Translations under genes and position numbers: made by a program
Shown: one piece after another, positions 1 to 8,795 of the stretch
Position numbering within the stretch: position 1 is the first letter of the stretch
Layout: each line of letters starts with the position of its first letter
Notes under the pieces: generated by a model
The model's input: only the letters and a program-made list of their open reading frames with translations
What the model was told of the DNA's origin: nothing
Database searches by the model: none
NCBI GenBank assembly: GCA_046347475.1
Contig: JAXMGD010000005.1
Location: 372,001 to 436,000 of the forward strand
DNA: 64,000 nucleotides
Direction of reading: 5' to 3'
From: CAMCXE01 sp046347475
GTDB taxonomy: Bacteria > Pseudomonadota > Gammaproteobacteria > Pseudomonadales > Cellvibrionaceae

Positions 1-1814
1 ATTTTTTTCGGTAGCCCGATTTGTTTGCGTACCTCAAAATAATTGCGTAAGTAACGGTTGACCTGGCTTTTGTTGATGCTGTTAATTTGCGCCGGGCGAA
101 TAAAGTGGACATCTTTTAGCCCCTGTATAATCGCGGCTTTATCATCAAGGCAGGCAAAATCCTTAATGTCTGCCAGGGGGGTTGGGAGAGTACCCTTAAT
201 GAGCGCGCCATTATTTGAGTTATATACCTTGATTCCTCCTTTGGTGCGTTCGTAGTAGGTTAGCAAAATTTGCATGTTCACCCGAGTGGAATCTAGAAAC
301 ACACTGGTGGATACCTGATCCACGAAGTTGCCCTTAATAAAATAATTGGTCTTAGTGTTTTCCAGCGGGCTGAGATCTTTGATCTGTGTTTTTGCTGTAA
401 GCGCGTGGTAGGGGCTTAGAGTTGAATGGTGGTCGCCCTCTGGGCTCATGCCCAAATCAACGCCTACTAGATATATTTCGGTAAACCCCATGGCTAAAGC
501 AAAGGAGAGGCCTGCATTAGTCACTGTGGGGTTGCATAGCGGCAGCGCGCGAATGGCTGTGCCCTTACAGGTTTTTGCCACTAAATCGTCGATAATCACC
601 TCCCCGCAGTCATTGGGTTTTTTGGCGATACAGGCGTCTGAAAACATTTTGATGACATCGGGTGCGCAGGTGTTAAGGCACAGCAGGGTGACGCCGTTGC
701 GATCATCCGCCTCGGTGCCTACTTCCAGCCAGTCTTTTACATCTATATTGCGCTCCATTTCAACATGAAAATCGGGCTTAATTTTCCGTTTAGATAACGA
801 ACTCAATGCGGTGCCGCAGGACATAACAATCGCGTTAGGCCGATTGCGCTGTAAAAACTCTATATGTTTATCAAGAGATGGCCCATTGCCAACTAATAAC
901 AGCGGGGGTAGGAGTGTTGTCTGGTCTGCGCGATGCAAAAAAATAGGTGTTTGGTTGTTCAGGTTGGCGATGGTGTGTGCAAAACTAACCTGCTCGTCAT
1001 CAAAAAAACCCGTGCCGGTCGCATTAAGATGGAATTCTTTTGTGTAGGTTTGAATAAACTCCTCTTCCTTCGCGCTACCAAAGTGCCTATAAATAAAGGT
1101 AAAAACCACGTTGTGCAGCCCAATTCGGTCGGTGAGAAGGCGCAACTCGGCCATGGCATCTTGAGTGTCCATACCCACTAAAAGTTTGATCATTCTAAAT
1201 GGGCGCAGAAAATATTGGATCACCTCCCCCCAATCAATAGTGTGCAAGGACGCGTAAAAAGAATCCTTATGGGGGTCAAAAATACAGAGGGTGTAAATAT
1301 CGAGTTTCTCGAGCAACTGCGGCAGTTGATAGCCTAACCCCACTCCCGTCATTAAAAACATGCCTATGGGTTGATTGCAGGTTACTTTTATCGACTCATG
1401 AAATGGTGAGTAGCTATCAATTAAATGGTTAATGAGCGGCGCATGAATATGCGCGTCATTCATGATCTTTGTTTTGGCAAAGTTGACCGATGATATTGAA
1501 GGCAAACCGATGAAGTCTTTTACCTGCTGTTCGATAAATGCTTTAGGGTCGCCGGGATACACGGGTTTATTGTTCAGCGTGTAATTGACTAAATTCAGGT
1601 GCCCATCGTCGGTATAAAGTAGGCGTAACTCTTTAGGTTCGTACTGATTAAACTGATGGTAAATCTCGGGGGCGGCCTCTTTAAAAATGGCCATATTTTT
1701 TTTGAAACGTAATTCCAGTTGCAGCTGAAGGTTTTGCAGCTCCGCTTGGCGTAGCAACTCTTGGAGTTGATCGACAGGGTTGTTCGGTGTTGGAGACTCG
1801 TGGGCTGTTTCCAT
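1..1814 (-). CDS. Maf-type motility-associated glycosyltransferase (DUF115/MptE-like), 3' end outside window
   Basis: About 604 residues are visible; the C-terminus runs off the left edge. The reading frame is open from the ATG at 1814 to base 1. The central part carries LLVGNGPSLDKHI near residue 305 and LVGVDLGM near residue 450, the pattern of the MAF/DUF115 (6-hydroxymethylpterin pyrophosphokinase MptE-like) fold. The N-terminus has a short helical stretch followed by KKNMAIFKE, as in flagellar Maf proteins. Such proteins transfer nonulosonic acids (pseudaminic or legionaminic acid) to flagellin in the cytoplasm; that role is inferred from the family. The flagellar rod/hook cluster lies about 9.5 kb away, not adjacent. 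No good Shine-Dalgarno precedes 1814 and the frame stays open further upstream through the LexA box, so the exact start is uncertain. Confidence 0.85.
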   Translation of the reverse strand, partial: METAHESPTPNNPVDQLQELLRQAELQNLQLQLELRFKKNMAIFKEAAPEIYHQFNQYEPKELRLLYTDDGHLNLVNYTLNNKPVYPGDPKAFIEQQVKDFIGLPSISSVNFAKTKIMNDAHIHAPLINHLIDSYSPFHESIKVTCNQPIGMFLMTGVGLGYQLPQLLEKLDIYTLCIFDPHKDSFYASLHTIDWGEVIQYFLRPFRMIKLLVGMDTQDAMAELRLLTDRIGLHNVVFTFIYRHFGSAKEEEFIQTYTKEFHLNATGTGFFDDEQVSFAHTIANLNNQTPIFLHRADQTTLLPPLLLVGNGPSLDKHIEFLQRNRPNAIVMSCGTALSSLSKRKIKPDFHVEMERNIDVKDWLEVGTEADDRNGVTLLCLNTCAPDVIKMFSDACIAKKPNDCGEVIIDDLVAKTCKGTAIRALPLCNPTVTNAGLSFALAMGFTEIYLVGVDLGMSPEGDHHSTLSPYHALTAKTQIKDLSPLENTKTNYFIKGNFVDQVSTSVFLDSTRVNMQILLTYYERTKGGIKVYNSNNGALIKGTLPTPLADIKDFACLDDKAAIIQGLKDVHFIRPAQINSINKSQVNRYLRNYFEVRKQIGLPKK

Positions 1815-1899
1815 GACAAATTTCTGGCAGTGAGGAGGATTTGGCCAGGGTTGCAGAAACTGTGCCTTTGCCGCTTGACCGCCTGGCGGATAAAAAGTA

Positions 1900-1915
1900 C
1901 TGTACGCGTACACAG
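1900..1915 (+). promoter_or_regulatory. LexA (SOS) box upstream of yebG
   Basis: CTGTACGCGTACACAG fits CTGT-N8-ACAG exactly, and the palindrome extends by TA on both sides. It lies 21 bases before the yebG start codon, where bound LexA would block transcription. yebG is a known SOS gene in E. coli, so site and gene support each other. Confidence 0.93.
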
Positions 1916-1936
1916 TAATTTTGGTGAGGCAACACA

Positions 1937-2224
1937 ATGGCAGTAATCGCTGTATGGCAATGTGATCGGGACGGGGCTATGTTTCAAAATAAGAAAGACG
2001 CCGATGAATATGACAAAATGCTTGAATTGGCTGAGTCAATAGGCCAGTTCCTGGAGCAAAATGTCCCCGGTTTAACCGAGGCCCAGACTGAAACGATCGG
2101 TTTATTATTGGCTCGCCGCCGCGAGGCACTTGTTAAAGCCTGTAAAGGTCGCCCGGAGGCTTTATTTGAGCCCAGTGAAGAGGTGCAGGTAGAGCCCTTT
2201 GCGGTTTTACCTAAAAAAGGCTAG
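1937..2224 (+). CDS. yebG: YebG family DNA damage-inducible protein
   Basis: This 95-aa protein has the YebG layout: a short N-terminal strand region (MAVIAVWQCDRDG), then the conserved stretch F-x-x-K-K-x-A-D-x-Y-D-K-M-L at about residues 16-30, then a helical region ending LLARRREALVKA. YebG is a small SOS-regulon protein of poorly defined function. The perfect LexA box just upstream is independent support. The start is preceded by GAGG about ten bases upstream. A rho-independent terminator follows before rapA, so it is probably monocistronic. It diverges from the Maf gene. Confidence 0.93.
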   Translation: MAVIAVWQCDRDGAMFQNKKDADEYDKMLELAESIGQFLEQNVPGLTEAQTETIGLLLARRREALVKACKGRPEALFEPSEEVQVEPFAVLPKKG

Positions 2225-2312
2225 GCCTGCTTCTTTATATAGATCGTTTGCACCCTGCTTGGCCCCCTTGCGAAGCCGCCTCTGTGCTACAAGGTTTCGA
2301 GCTCCTACCCCT

Positions 2313-2340
2313 AAGCCCGCTGATCGCGGGCTTTTGTTTT
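2313..2340 (+). terminator. Rho-independent terminator after yebG
   Basis: An 8-bp stem AAGCCCGC/GCGGGCTT with a 5-nt loop is followed by a T-rich run (CTTTTGTTTT). It separates yebG from rapA. Confidence 0.85.
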
Positions 2341-2431
2341 ATTCTCTGGCGCCTGCTGCAAAAATCCGTACAATCGCCGCCTTTTGTATGGCGCGGCGCA
2401 AACCTGCGCCGGTGAATTAGGTGGGTAGGTT

Positions 2432-5059
2432 ATGTCGGAATTTGTGCAAGGCCAACGTTGGGTGGTTGACTCGGAGCCGGAGCTGGGCTTGGGCATTATT
2501 ATGTCGGTGCAGGCCCGCACGGTTGAAGTGTTTTTCCCCCAGGTAGAGACAGAGCGCCTCTACGCCAAAAACCAAGCACCGCTTACGCGCATTGCTTACG
2601 CGGTAGATGACACGATCAAACTTAAAGATGGCAGCAGCGCGCGCGTCGTGCAGGTGCTCGATAACAAAGGTTTTTTACTCTACGACGTAGGTGACGACAG
2701 GCTTGTGCCGGAGACTGAATTGGCCGGTGACATTCAGCTCAACCAACCCTACATGCGTTTATTGACCGGGCAATTGGATAAATCCAAGTGGTTTTATTTT
2801 CGCCGTCAATTAGATGACGCTCTTGCCCGTACCTGGAACTCGCGCCTGAATGGTTTGCTAGGCATTCGCGCTAATTTAATTCCGCATCAGCTCTATGTTG
2901 CCTGGGCGGCCTGTGAGCGCGAGCAGGTGAGAGTATTGCTCGCTGATGAAGTTGGCCTGGGTAAGACCTTAGAGGCCGGCATGATATTAACCCGCCTGCT
3001 TAAGCTTGAGCGTATAGCGCGAGCGCTTATTGTGGTGCCAGACCCGCTGCAGGTGCAGTGGCTGGTGGAGCTAATACGCCGCTTTAGTTTGCGCCCTGAA
3101 TTATACGCAGGCGCCGATCATGATTTTTCGATTGGGCAAATTCATTTAATTCCGCAATCTGTTCTCGCAGCCCAGGCTGATGTGGTGTTGCAGGCTGAAT
3201 TTGACTGTGTGATTGTCGATGAGGCTCACCATATTCAACCCTCAACCCCCAGTTTTACCGTGCTAGAGCGGTTGGCGCAGCTATGCCCGCATATAGTTTT
3301 ATTAACGGCTACGCCGGAACAATTAGGGTTTAACAGCCATTTTGCTCGCTTGCGTTTGTTGGACCCAGCAAAATACACGGATATTGAGCGTTTTACTCAA
3401 GAGGAAAAATCATTCGCAGCAATTAATCAGCTGATCCGGCAGCTTCCTGCCAGCCGCGCGCAACTGGTGAAGCAGTTTGATTTGGACAATGAATTAAATG
3501 ATGAGGATTTAATTGCGCAAGTATTGGATTGCCACGGTTTAGGTCGGGTAATGTTTAGAAACTCCCGCGCGCAGGTGAAAGGCTTTCCAGCGCGAATTGC
3601 CGTTCCCCATTTAATACCTGAAGATACATGGCAGGCTCGATTTGAGTGGTTGGCGCAATTTTTGAAATCCTATAAGCAGGAAAAAGTGCTTGTTATATGC
3701 CACAAACAAGCTGATGTATTAGAAGCAGAAGCGTACCTGTGGCAAAAACACGGCTTGGATGCGGCCTTGTTTCATGAAGGAATGAATTTAGTTGAGCGCG
3801 ACCGCGCAGCGGCTTATTTTGCCAATTTAGAAGAAGGGGCTCAGGTTTTATTGTGCTCAGAAATCGGTAGTGAAGGGCGCAATTTTCAATTTAGCCATCA
3901 TTTAGTGTGTTTGGATTTACCGGACCATCCTGATGTTTTAGAGCAGCGCATCGGTCGCTTGGATCGCATCGGCCAACAACAGGATGTAAACATCCATATT
4001 CCCTACGCCGAACACTCACTCGGCGCCCTGCAACTGACGTGGTACAACCAGGTGCTCGACTGTATTGCGGAGCAAAATCCTGCTGCGGGGGTTGTACACG
4101 ATGAATTCTGGCCGCGTATTGTTTTGGCCGGGGACAACACTGAGTTATTTACCCAAGCGCAGAGTAAGGTTGCGCAATTAAAACAGGCTATTAGCGAAGG
4201 CCGCGACGCGTTACTTGAAATGAATTCCTGCCGGGAGCCACGGGCGGGACAGCTGGTAACGGGGATTACTGAATTTGAAACAAACACCCCGCTTGAACTG
4301 GTTGAAATGGCTAGCAGCTTGTTTAATTTTCATTTTGAAGAAACCCAAAATGGCGCGTATTCATTAATCCCCGCCGATAATATGCTGATTGGTTCGTTGC
4401 CAGGCATTCCGCTGGAGGGGGTTGAAGTTACCTTTTCTCGTGCGCTCGCAAACGCCCGCGAGGATGTTATGTTTATCACCTGGGACTCACCGTTTATCAG
4501 TGGCCTTTGGGAAATATTGCATCACTCCGAGTTGGGCTGTGCCTCTGTCGCGCTCTTACCCAGCAAACAACTGCCGCCGGGCAAATGTTTGTTAGAGGCG
4601 TGTTTTGATATTTTATTACAGTCTACCCACGGTAAAGAATGCTTACCTTTCTTATCGGCATTTTCAGTCCGTTCGCTGGTTTTGGATATTAGTGATAAGA
4701 ACCTGTCTTCTTTATTGCCCGAAGAGGCACTGCAGCAATCATTAAAATCGGTTGATAAAAAACTGGCCCGTAAAATAATTCAAAGTAAAAAAGATGAAAT
4801 TCCCGCATGGTATAAGCGTGCCGAGGCATTTGCCGAGGCGAGTAAGCAACAGATTATTGATCACGCCTGTGCCGAAGTGAATCATTTCTACCAACGCGAG
4901 ATCCATCGACTGCAGGATTTAGCCAAGCGCGGAGCCAATATCAGCGATGCCGAGTTACAGGCTCTTAAACATCGCCATGCGGGTATATTGACGGCGTTAA
5001 TCGAGCAGAGTCATTTACAATTATCCGCAATACGCCTAATTGTCACCACTGAAGTATAG
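2432..5059 (+). CDS. rapA: RNA polymerase-associated protein RapA (Swi2/Snf2 ATPase)
   Basis: 875 aa, somewhat shorter than the 968-aa E. coli protein. The N-terminus (about residues 1-110) matches the Tudor-like RNA-polymerase-binding part, starting with FVQGQRWVVDSEPELGLG. The helicase motor follows: Walker A ADEVGLGKT near residue 171, Walker B box DEAHH near 263, motif III LLTATPEQLG, and motif VI region QRIGRLDRIGQQQDV near 505. The C-terminal third is the RapA-specific domain. RapA binds RNA polymerase and promotes its recycling after transcription by ATP-driven remodelling. GTGGGTAGG upstream of the ATG serves as ribosome-binding region. The gene stands alone. The shorter length comes from the C-terminal half; no motor motif is missing. 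Confidence 0.95.
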   Translation: MSEFVQGQRWVVDSEPELGLGIIMSVQARTVEVFFPQVETERLYAKNQAPLTRIAYAVDDTIKLKDGSSARVVQVLDNKGFLLYDVGDDRLVPETELAGDIQLNQPYMRLLTGQLDKSKWFYFRRQLDDALARTWNSRLNGLLGIRANLIPHQLYVAWAACEREQVRVLLADEVGLGKTLEAGMILTRLLKLERIARALIVVPDPLQVQWLVELIRRFSLRPELYAGADHDFSIGQIHLIPQSVLAAQADVVLQAEFDCVIVDEAHHIQPSTPSFTVLERLAQLCPHIVLLTATPEQLGFNSHFARLRLLDPAKYTDIERFTQEEKSFAAINQLIRQLPASRAQLVKQFDLDNELNDEDLIAQVLDCHGLGRVMFRNSRAQVKGFPARIAVPHLIPEDTWQARFEWLAQFLKSYKQEKVLVICHKQADVLEAEAYLWQKHGLDAALFHEGMNLVERDRAAAYFANLEEGAQVLLCSEIGSEGRNFQFSHHLVCLDLPDHPDVLEQRIGRLDRIGQQQDVNIHIPYAEHSLGALQLTWYNQVLDCIAEQNPAAGVVHDEFWPRIVLAGDNTELFTQAQSKVAQLKQAISEGRDALLEMNSCREPRAGQLVTGITEFETNTPLELVEMASSLFNFHFEETQNGAYSLIPADNMLIGSLPGIPLEGVEVTFSRALANAREDVMFITWDSPFISGLWEILHHSELGCASVALLPSKQLPPGKCLLEACFDILLQSTHGKECLPFLSAFSVRSLVLDISDKNLSSLLPEEALQQSLKSVDKKLARKIIQSKKDEIPAWYKRAEAFAEASKQQIIDHACAEVNHFYQREIHRLQDLAKRGANISDAELQALKHRHAGILTALIEQSHLQLSAIRLIVTTEV

Positions 5060-5107
5060 TTGCTAGTGGCGACAGTACCTTTCCTGGGCGCTGGTTAACA
5101 TTTGGTG

Positions 5108-5145
5108 GGTGCCACCTTTTCGCGAGCATATTCGCGAGTGGCACC
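5108..5145. repeat. Hairpin downstream of rapA
   Basis: GGTGCCAC (5108-5115) pairs with GTGGCACC (5138-5145), and inside them TCGCGA pairs with TCGCGA around a 6-nt loop. It lies 49 bases past the rapA stop. There is no T-run, so it may protect the mRNA end or act as a REP-like element rather than an intrinsic terminator. Confidence 0.6.
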
Positions 5146-5246
5146 GCACCCCGTCAATACATACTTTAATTCCAAAAATTGTGTCTGGTTTGCGTTGTAT
5201 CCATTGAGTCGTGCTTTTTTGACCAGGCGTACGTTGGTTAGCCAGT

Positions 5247-5519
5247 CCCATACCAATGTCATTAAGTCACTAGCCCTCTCGGTAACCGCTCCTGGCCTGA
5301 CTCTACCTCGATTTCATTCCCGATGAAATTCTACCTCCCCCGTCCTTGGGGTCGTCCTGCATCCGTGCAGTCGACCCAAAGGGAGAGGGGACAGTAAGAG
5401 CTAACCCTGGAGGCCTTGGTTTTTAGCACCCTCTCCCTCAGGGGGAGGGTTGGGGTGAGGGTAAAAAAGGCGCGGGAAACGGCGCAAAATCCTTAACTTA
5501 ATGACATTTAGCCCCATAC
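5247..5519. repeat. MITE-like structured element
   Basis: Terminal inverted repeats AATGTCATTAAGT (5255-5267) and ACTTAATGACATT (5496-5508) enclose about 230 bp without a gene. CCCATAC occurs just outside both ends (5247-5253 and 5513-5519), as a target duplication would. Inside are a strong hairpin with GGGTCG/CGACCC and CTGCA/TGCAG arms (5349-5377) and a palindromic G/C block of the CCCTCTCCCTCAGGGGGAGGG type (5430-5460). There is no transposase, so mobility would need one supplied elsewhere. A related end sequence recurs near 30.5 kb. Confidence 0.5.
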
Positions 5520-6607
5520 TGCCAAACCTATTCAGATCGTTCTAGGCCAGATCTATTTGTTTTTAAAACCTCTTAGCGAAGTCATCATAAAAGGTTTTTG
5601 GATAGAGAACGCTCCCTGATCGGTGGCATTTCATGGTGATGCTGATATTTAGTGGCACACACGGGTGAGCACTAGAAGCCTCCGTAGAGTTTCAATTAAC
5701 CGAATGATCGCCAGCTATGGGATCAGTGGGGCTGTTAATTATCGAGTCCCTTCTCACTTGCCACCTTACAAAGTCGCGTCTCCGGCTTGTGACAATCAGG
5801 TAATAATTGTTTGAGATGCGATCCGCGGAGCCTCCAGAATCTATTGCCAAGACTTAATGTGCGGTTGATTTGTGGTCAATCCGAGTGAAATTCAATCTCC
5901 AATGGTAGCTTGAGCGCGGCAGCAGTTGGCTATTAGACAGCCGCCAGTAACGCGTTAATTCAGATTATCGAGGCGGTGAATAAAAATTTTCCATATAGCT
6001 TTTTTGAACGTGCCATTTACTTATATGGGAGAATAATCCCCATATGAACATTTTATTTCCTATTTAATCTTTCCTCATATTCATTTTTATTTGCCGCAAT
6101 GTGTTTTAACGCGTTGGGATATTTTTATAGGTTTTCAGTAGCAACACTTATGCGAGTTGCTTTTGATCTTCTGCAAACCTGGGCTCACGAATATGTGAAA
6201 TTATCGATACAAAATAAGTAACCACTCATGTACATTCGAGCCCAGTATTTGTTTAACGCAAACGCTGCAGGGTTATGCTCCTCACTACCGTGGAAAGGGT
6301 TGACCCTGGGTCACTTAAGCCGATTAATAGCATTAAACAAATAATCATTTTTTCTCTGCTGGTACCACTAGTTTCAAGTTGAGATTATTGTTCTTGCATC
6401 TAGCCTGGTGCCGATAATGGATGTCTGAGTTAATGTTCGGCAGCATTCTCTGTGGGCTATTTTTTTATTTGTGCTCTGTGTGGTGTGATGTTAATTCGCT
6501 TTGGCTAACAAAACCTGCATGTTGAGAGCCTGTAAAACCCAAGAATAATACGGCTTAAATTTTTAATAATGAGAATAGATTTATTTATATCAACCACTGG
6601 AGTTCCC
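5520..6607. other. Long non-coding stretch
   Basis: About 1.1 kb, fairly AT-rich, with no open reading frame of convincing codon use on either strand. The only structure I see is a 7-bp inverted repeat ATATGGG/CCCATAT at 6023-6045. It must hold the promoter of the lipoprotein gene at 6608, but I see no clear -35/-10 pair. Confidence 0.5.
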
Positions 6608-8215
6608 ATGGAACAGCACAAGCGATTAATGCCCTTATTTCCTCGTCGTTTACTTAGCCTCGTTTTGGCGGCTTCATTGGCGGGCTGTACTGGGGCGGGC
6701 ACTGGCGTTACGTTTAATACCTCTTTGGCCCGTACAAATGTTAATGAAAATACACAATCCGTATTTTGGACGGCCAAAGTACAGGCTGGCGCTAATGCTA
6801 ACCAAATTAAATACAGCATCAGTGGGCCTGATGCAGGTGCATTTAATTTAAATGAAACAACGGGCGCCTTATCATTTAAACAGGCTCCCGATTATGAAAA
6901 ACCAGTCGATGTCGACGGGAATAACGAATACATCATTAATATCACCGCTCAGGTAGGCCAGAGTACGGCAGAGCAAAATTTGCGTGTTGCCGTCAATGAT
7001 ATTACGCAAGCTTCTTTAGCCTTGGTAAGTCCTAAAGCCAATGCGAATGTAGGGCAGGGCGTGCCGATTGATGTGGCCACAGTGGTTAAAGTGGATGATA
7101 AAGAATCCAATGGCCCATTAAACAGTGGAAAAGTCACTGTTAACGGTGTGCCGTTCGCTCAGGATTCCACTGACCCCACTTTGTGGAAAGGCTTAGTGCC
7201 TGTGCTTTCTGGGGTTGTGAATGTGCAGGTAGAGGCGGTAACGGCTGATAACCTGGTGCTAAAAGAATCCACCCAGTGGACTAACAGCCCTGGGGCCTTA
7301 AAGCCACAATTTATGGCGTTGGTACCCGGTGGTTATTTGGCAACGATTGATACCACCAATGATTTTATCGCCAAAATATTCTTATCCAACGTGCCGCAAT
7401 GGGTGGAGTATGCGGGTAACGCGGAATTATTTTCTGCGTTTACAATGTTTGATTTTAACTCCCGCTACCAAACTGCGTATTTTGCCGGTAAGGATCAACA
7501 GCTATTAGGGGCGTCGCTAGCCAGTGCCATACCTAAAATGTACTTCGGAGGTTTTATAGACGGTTTGGTTGGTTTGACTTACGACAGCGCGGGCAATCGC
7601 CTGCTATTAATGAAACAAGTAGCACAAAAAGGTTCGCCACAATTTACTATCGCATCGATTGGGTTAAACGCCACACAGGGTTTTGCTAACGCGAAAACTA
7701 GCGAAACACGCTCTTCAGATGCCCGCACTACTGACCTGTGGAGTTTGCCTTCTAATACAGTGCAGGGAAAATTTAAATACTTGAGTTATCACCGCGCCAG
7801 TAAAACCTACATAGTGGCGGATGAGCGCACGGCCAATGGTTCTTCGCAAACCATTGTACAGGGGTTTAGCGAAAGTGGTCAGAAACGGTTTGAGGCCCGT
7901 GTGGGTGCTGATATTTCCACGCTGGCCATTGATGAGGCTGCCGGTATGATCTATCTTGCTGAAAATAGCGGATCGCCCGAGGCTAAGTTAAAAGCTATTA
8001 ATGCGACCAACGGTGACTTAACGGATCTTTTGGCATCCCATGGCGACCATGTTATTGGTGGCTACACCGATTTACGCATGGACAATGTCAATAAAAAGTT
8101 ATACGTGGGGGACGCAGTTAGCGATGTGATTTATGTTGTAGATTTGGCGAGCAAAACCATGACTGAGCTGAATCACATTCCGGCATTTACGGGCGACCCT
8201 ACGCTAGATAATTAA
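6608..8215 (+). CDS. Lipoprotein with cadherin-like N-terminal domain
   Basis: 535 aa. The start at 6608 is chosen because GGAG lies 6 bases before it and the product then begins with a signal peptide ending in LAASLAGC, a lipobox; a longer in-frame form from 6569 lacks these. Residues about 30-130 resemble a cadherin repeat: VNENTQ, a YSISGPDAGAFNLNETTG core and DYEKP. The next 100 residues look like another Ig-like beta module. The C-terminal 300 residues have strand-rich spaced repeats ending near DNVNKKLYVGDAV, suggesting a beta-propeller. I do not recognise a specific family. It is probably exported and anchored in the outer membrane. It stands alone and ends at a strong terminator. Confidence 0.75.
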   Translation: MEQHKRLMPLFPRRLLSLVLAASLAGCTGAGTGVTFNTSLARTNVNENTQSVFWTAKVQAGANANQIKYSISGPDAGAFNLNETTGALSFKQAPDYEKPVDVDGNNEYIINITAQVGQSTAEQNLRVAVNDITQASLALVSPKANANVGQGVPIDVATVVKVDDKESNGPLNSGKVTVNGVPFAQDSTDPTLWKGLVPVLSGVVNVQVEAVTADNLVLKESTQWTNSPGALKPQFMALVPGGYLATIDTTNDFIAKIFLSNVPQWVEYAGNAELFSAFTMFDFNSRYQTAYFAGKDQQLLGASLASAIPKMYFGGFIDGLVGLTYDSAGNRLLLMKQVAQKGSPQFTIASIGLNATQGFANAKTSETRSSDARTTDLWSLPSNTVQGKFKYLSYHRASKTYIVADERTANGSSQTIVQGFSESGQKRFEARVGADISTLAIDEAAGMIYLAENSGSPEAKLKAINATNGDLTDLLASHGDHVIGGYTDLRMDNVNKKLYVGDAVSDVIYVVDLASKTMTELNHIPAFTGDPTLDN

Positions 8216-8231
8216 TCTAAGCTGTAAAATC

Positions 8232-8266
8232 AAAAGCCCCGCTGGTAAACCCAGCGGGGCTTTTTT
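8232..8266 (+). terminator. Rho-independent terminator after the lipoprotein gene
   Basis: A 14-bp stem AAAAGCCCCGCTGG / CCAGCGGGGCTTTT with a 5-nt loop is followed by a T run. The A-rich left arm lets it act in both directions, although the next gene on the minus strand ends about 285 bp away. I see nothing else in 8267-8550. Confidence 0.92.
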
Positions 8267-8550
8267 CATGCTTTTTAATTAAGAGCGTGAGGCAGCGGTA
8301 CGTGAACATGTACGTGCAGCCCTGCGGCGGTGATTGTAGATCGGTGTTACTACTAAAAAACCGGCAGCTGGATAGGTGCGGTGAGTTTTAATCGAAATGA
8401 CACCGGGCAGCCGCTGCCGGATTCATAGATAGTAAATTGGGCTATCGGAATGGCGCAAAAACCGCAACGAATTCAAAACAAGGCGGAGCATATTTTACTG
8501 TACATTCTTAAGCGGCTAATTTACGCCGAGTTAATGAGCGAGGCTTTAAA

Positions 8551-8697
8551 TTAAGGCCGCTGTTTCAGCGCGCCACATTCACTGGCTTTACCGCAGCCTC
8601 TGCATCCCGAGCACCCAGTGTTCTTGGCAAAAAAGCGTTTTATCATAAACGCCAAGGCAACAAGAACACATAATCCAACGATAATTTCTTGCCACAT
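8551..8697 (-). CDS. Small Cys-rich membrane protein associated with FeoB
   Basis: A 48-aa product beginning MWQEIIVGLCVLVALAFMI: one transmembrane helix, then a basic KRFF segment and a cysteine cluster CSGCRGC plus one further Cys. This is the layout of the FeoB-associated Cys-rich membrane proteins encoded after feoB in many gammaproteobacteria. The exact role is unknown; a part in ferrous iron transport is inferred from position. The start at 8697 is preferred over an upstream in-frame start (8754) because GAGG lies about ten bases before it and the upstream extension is not part of the family. It is the third gene of the feo operon, 98 bp after feoB. Confidence 0.85.
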   Translation of the reverse strand: MWQEIIVGLCVLVALAFMIKRFFAKNTGCSGCRGCGKASECGALKQRP

Positions 8698-8795
8698 AAA
8701 TTGACTGCCTCGAAGTTTGGGTGCCGGGTGCGATGGTTCGTGCCTATCGCTCAAACAATAGCAAAGCTCACACGCCCTAGCTCAGATATATGGGT

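Noticed and set aside
1595..1987. Minus-strand frame of 130 codons across the yebG promoter
   Set aside because: It is out of frame with the Maf gene and lies largely inside it; codon use and sequence are unlike a real protein.
5060..6607. A pseudogene in the long gap after rapA
   Set aside because: No protein-like fragments were recognisable in any frame; the region is better explained by structured repeats and AT-rich spacer.
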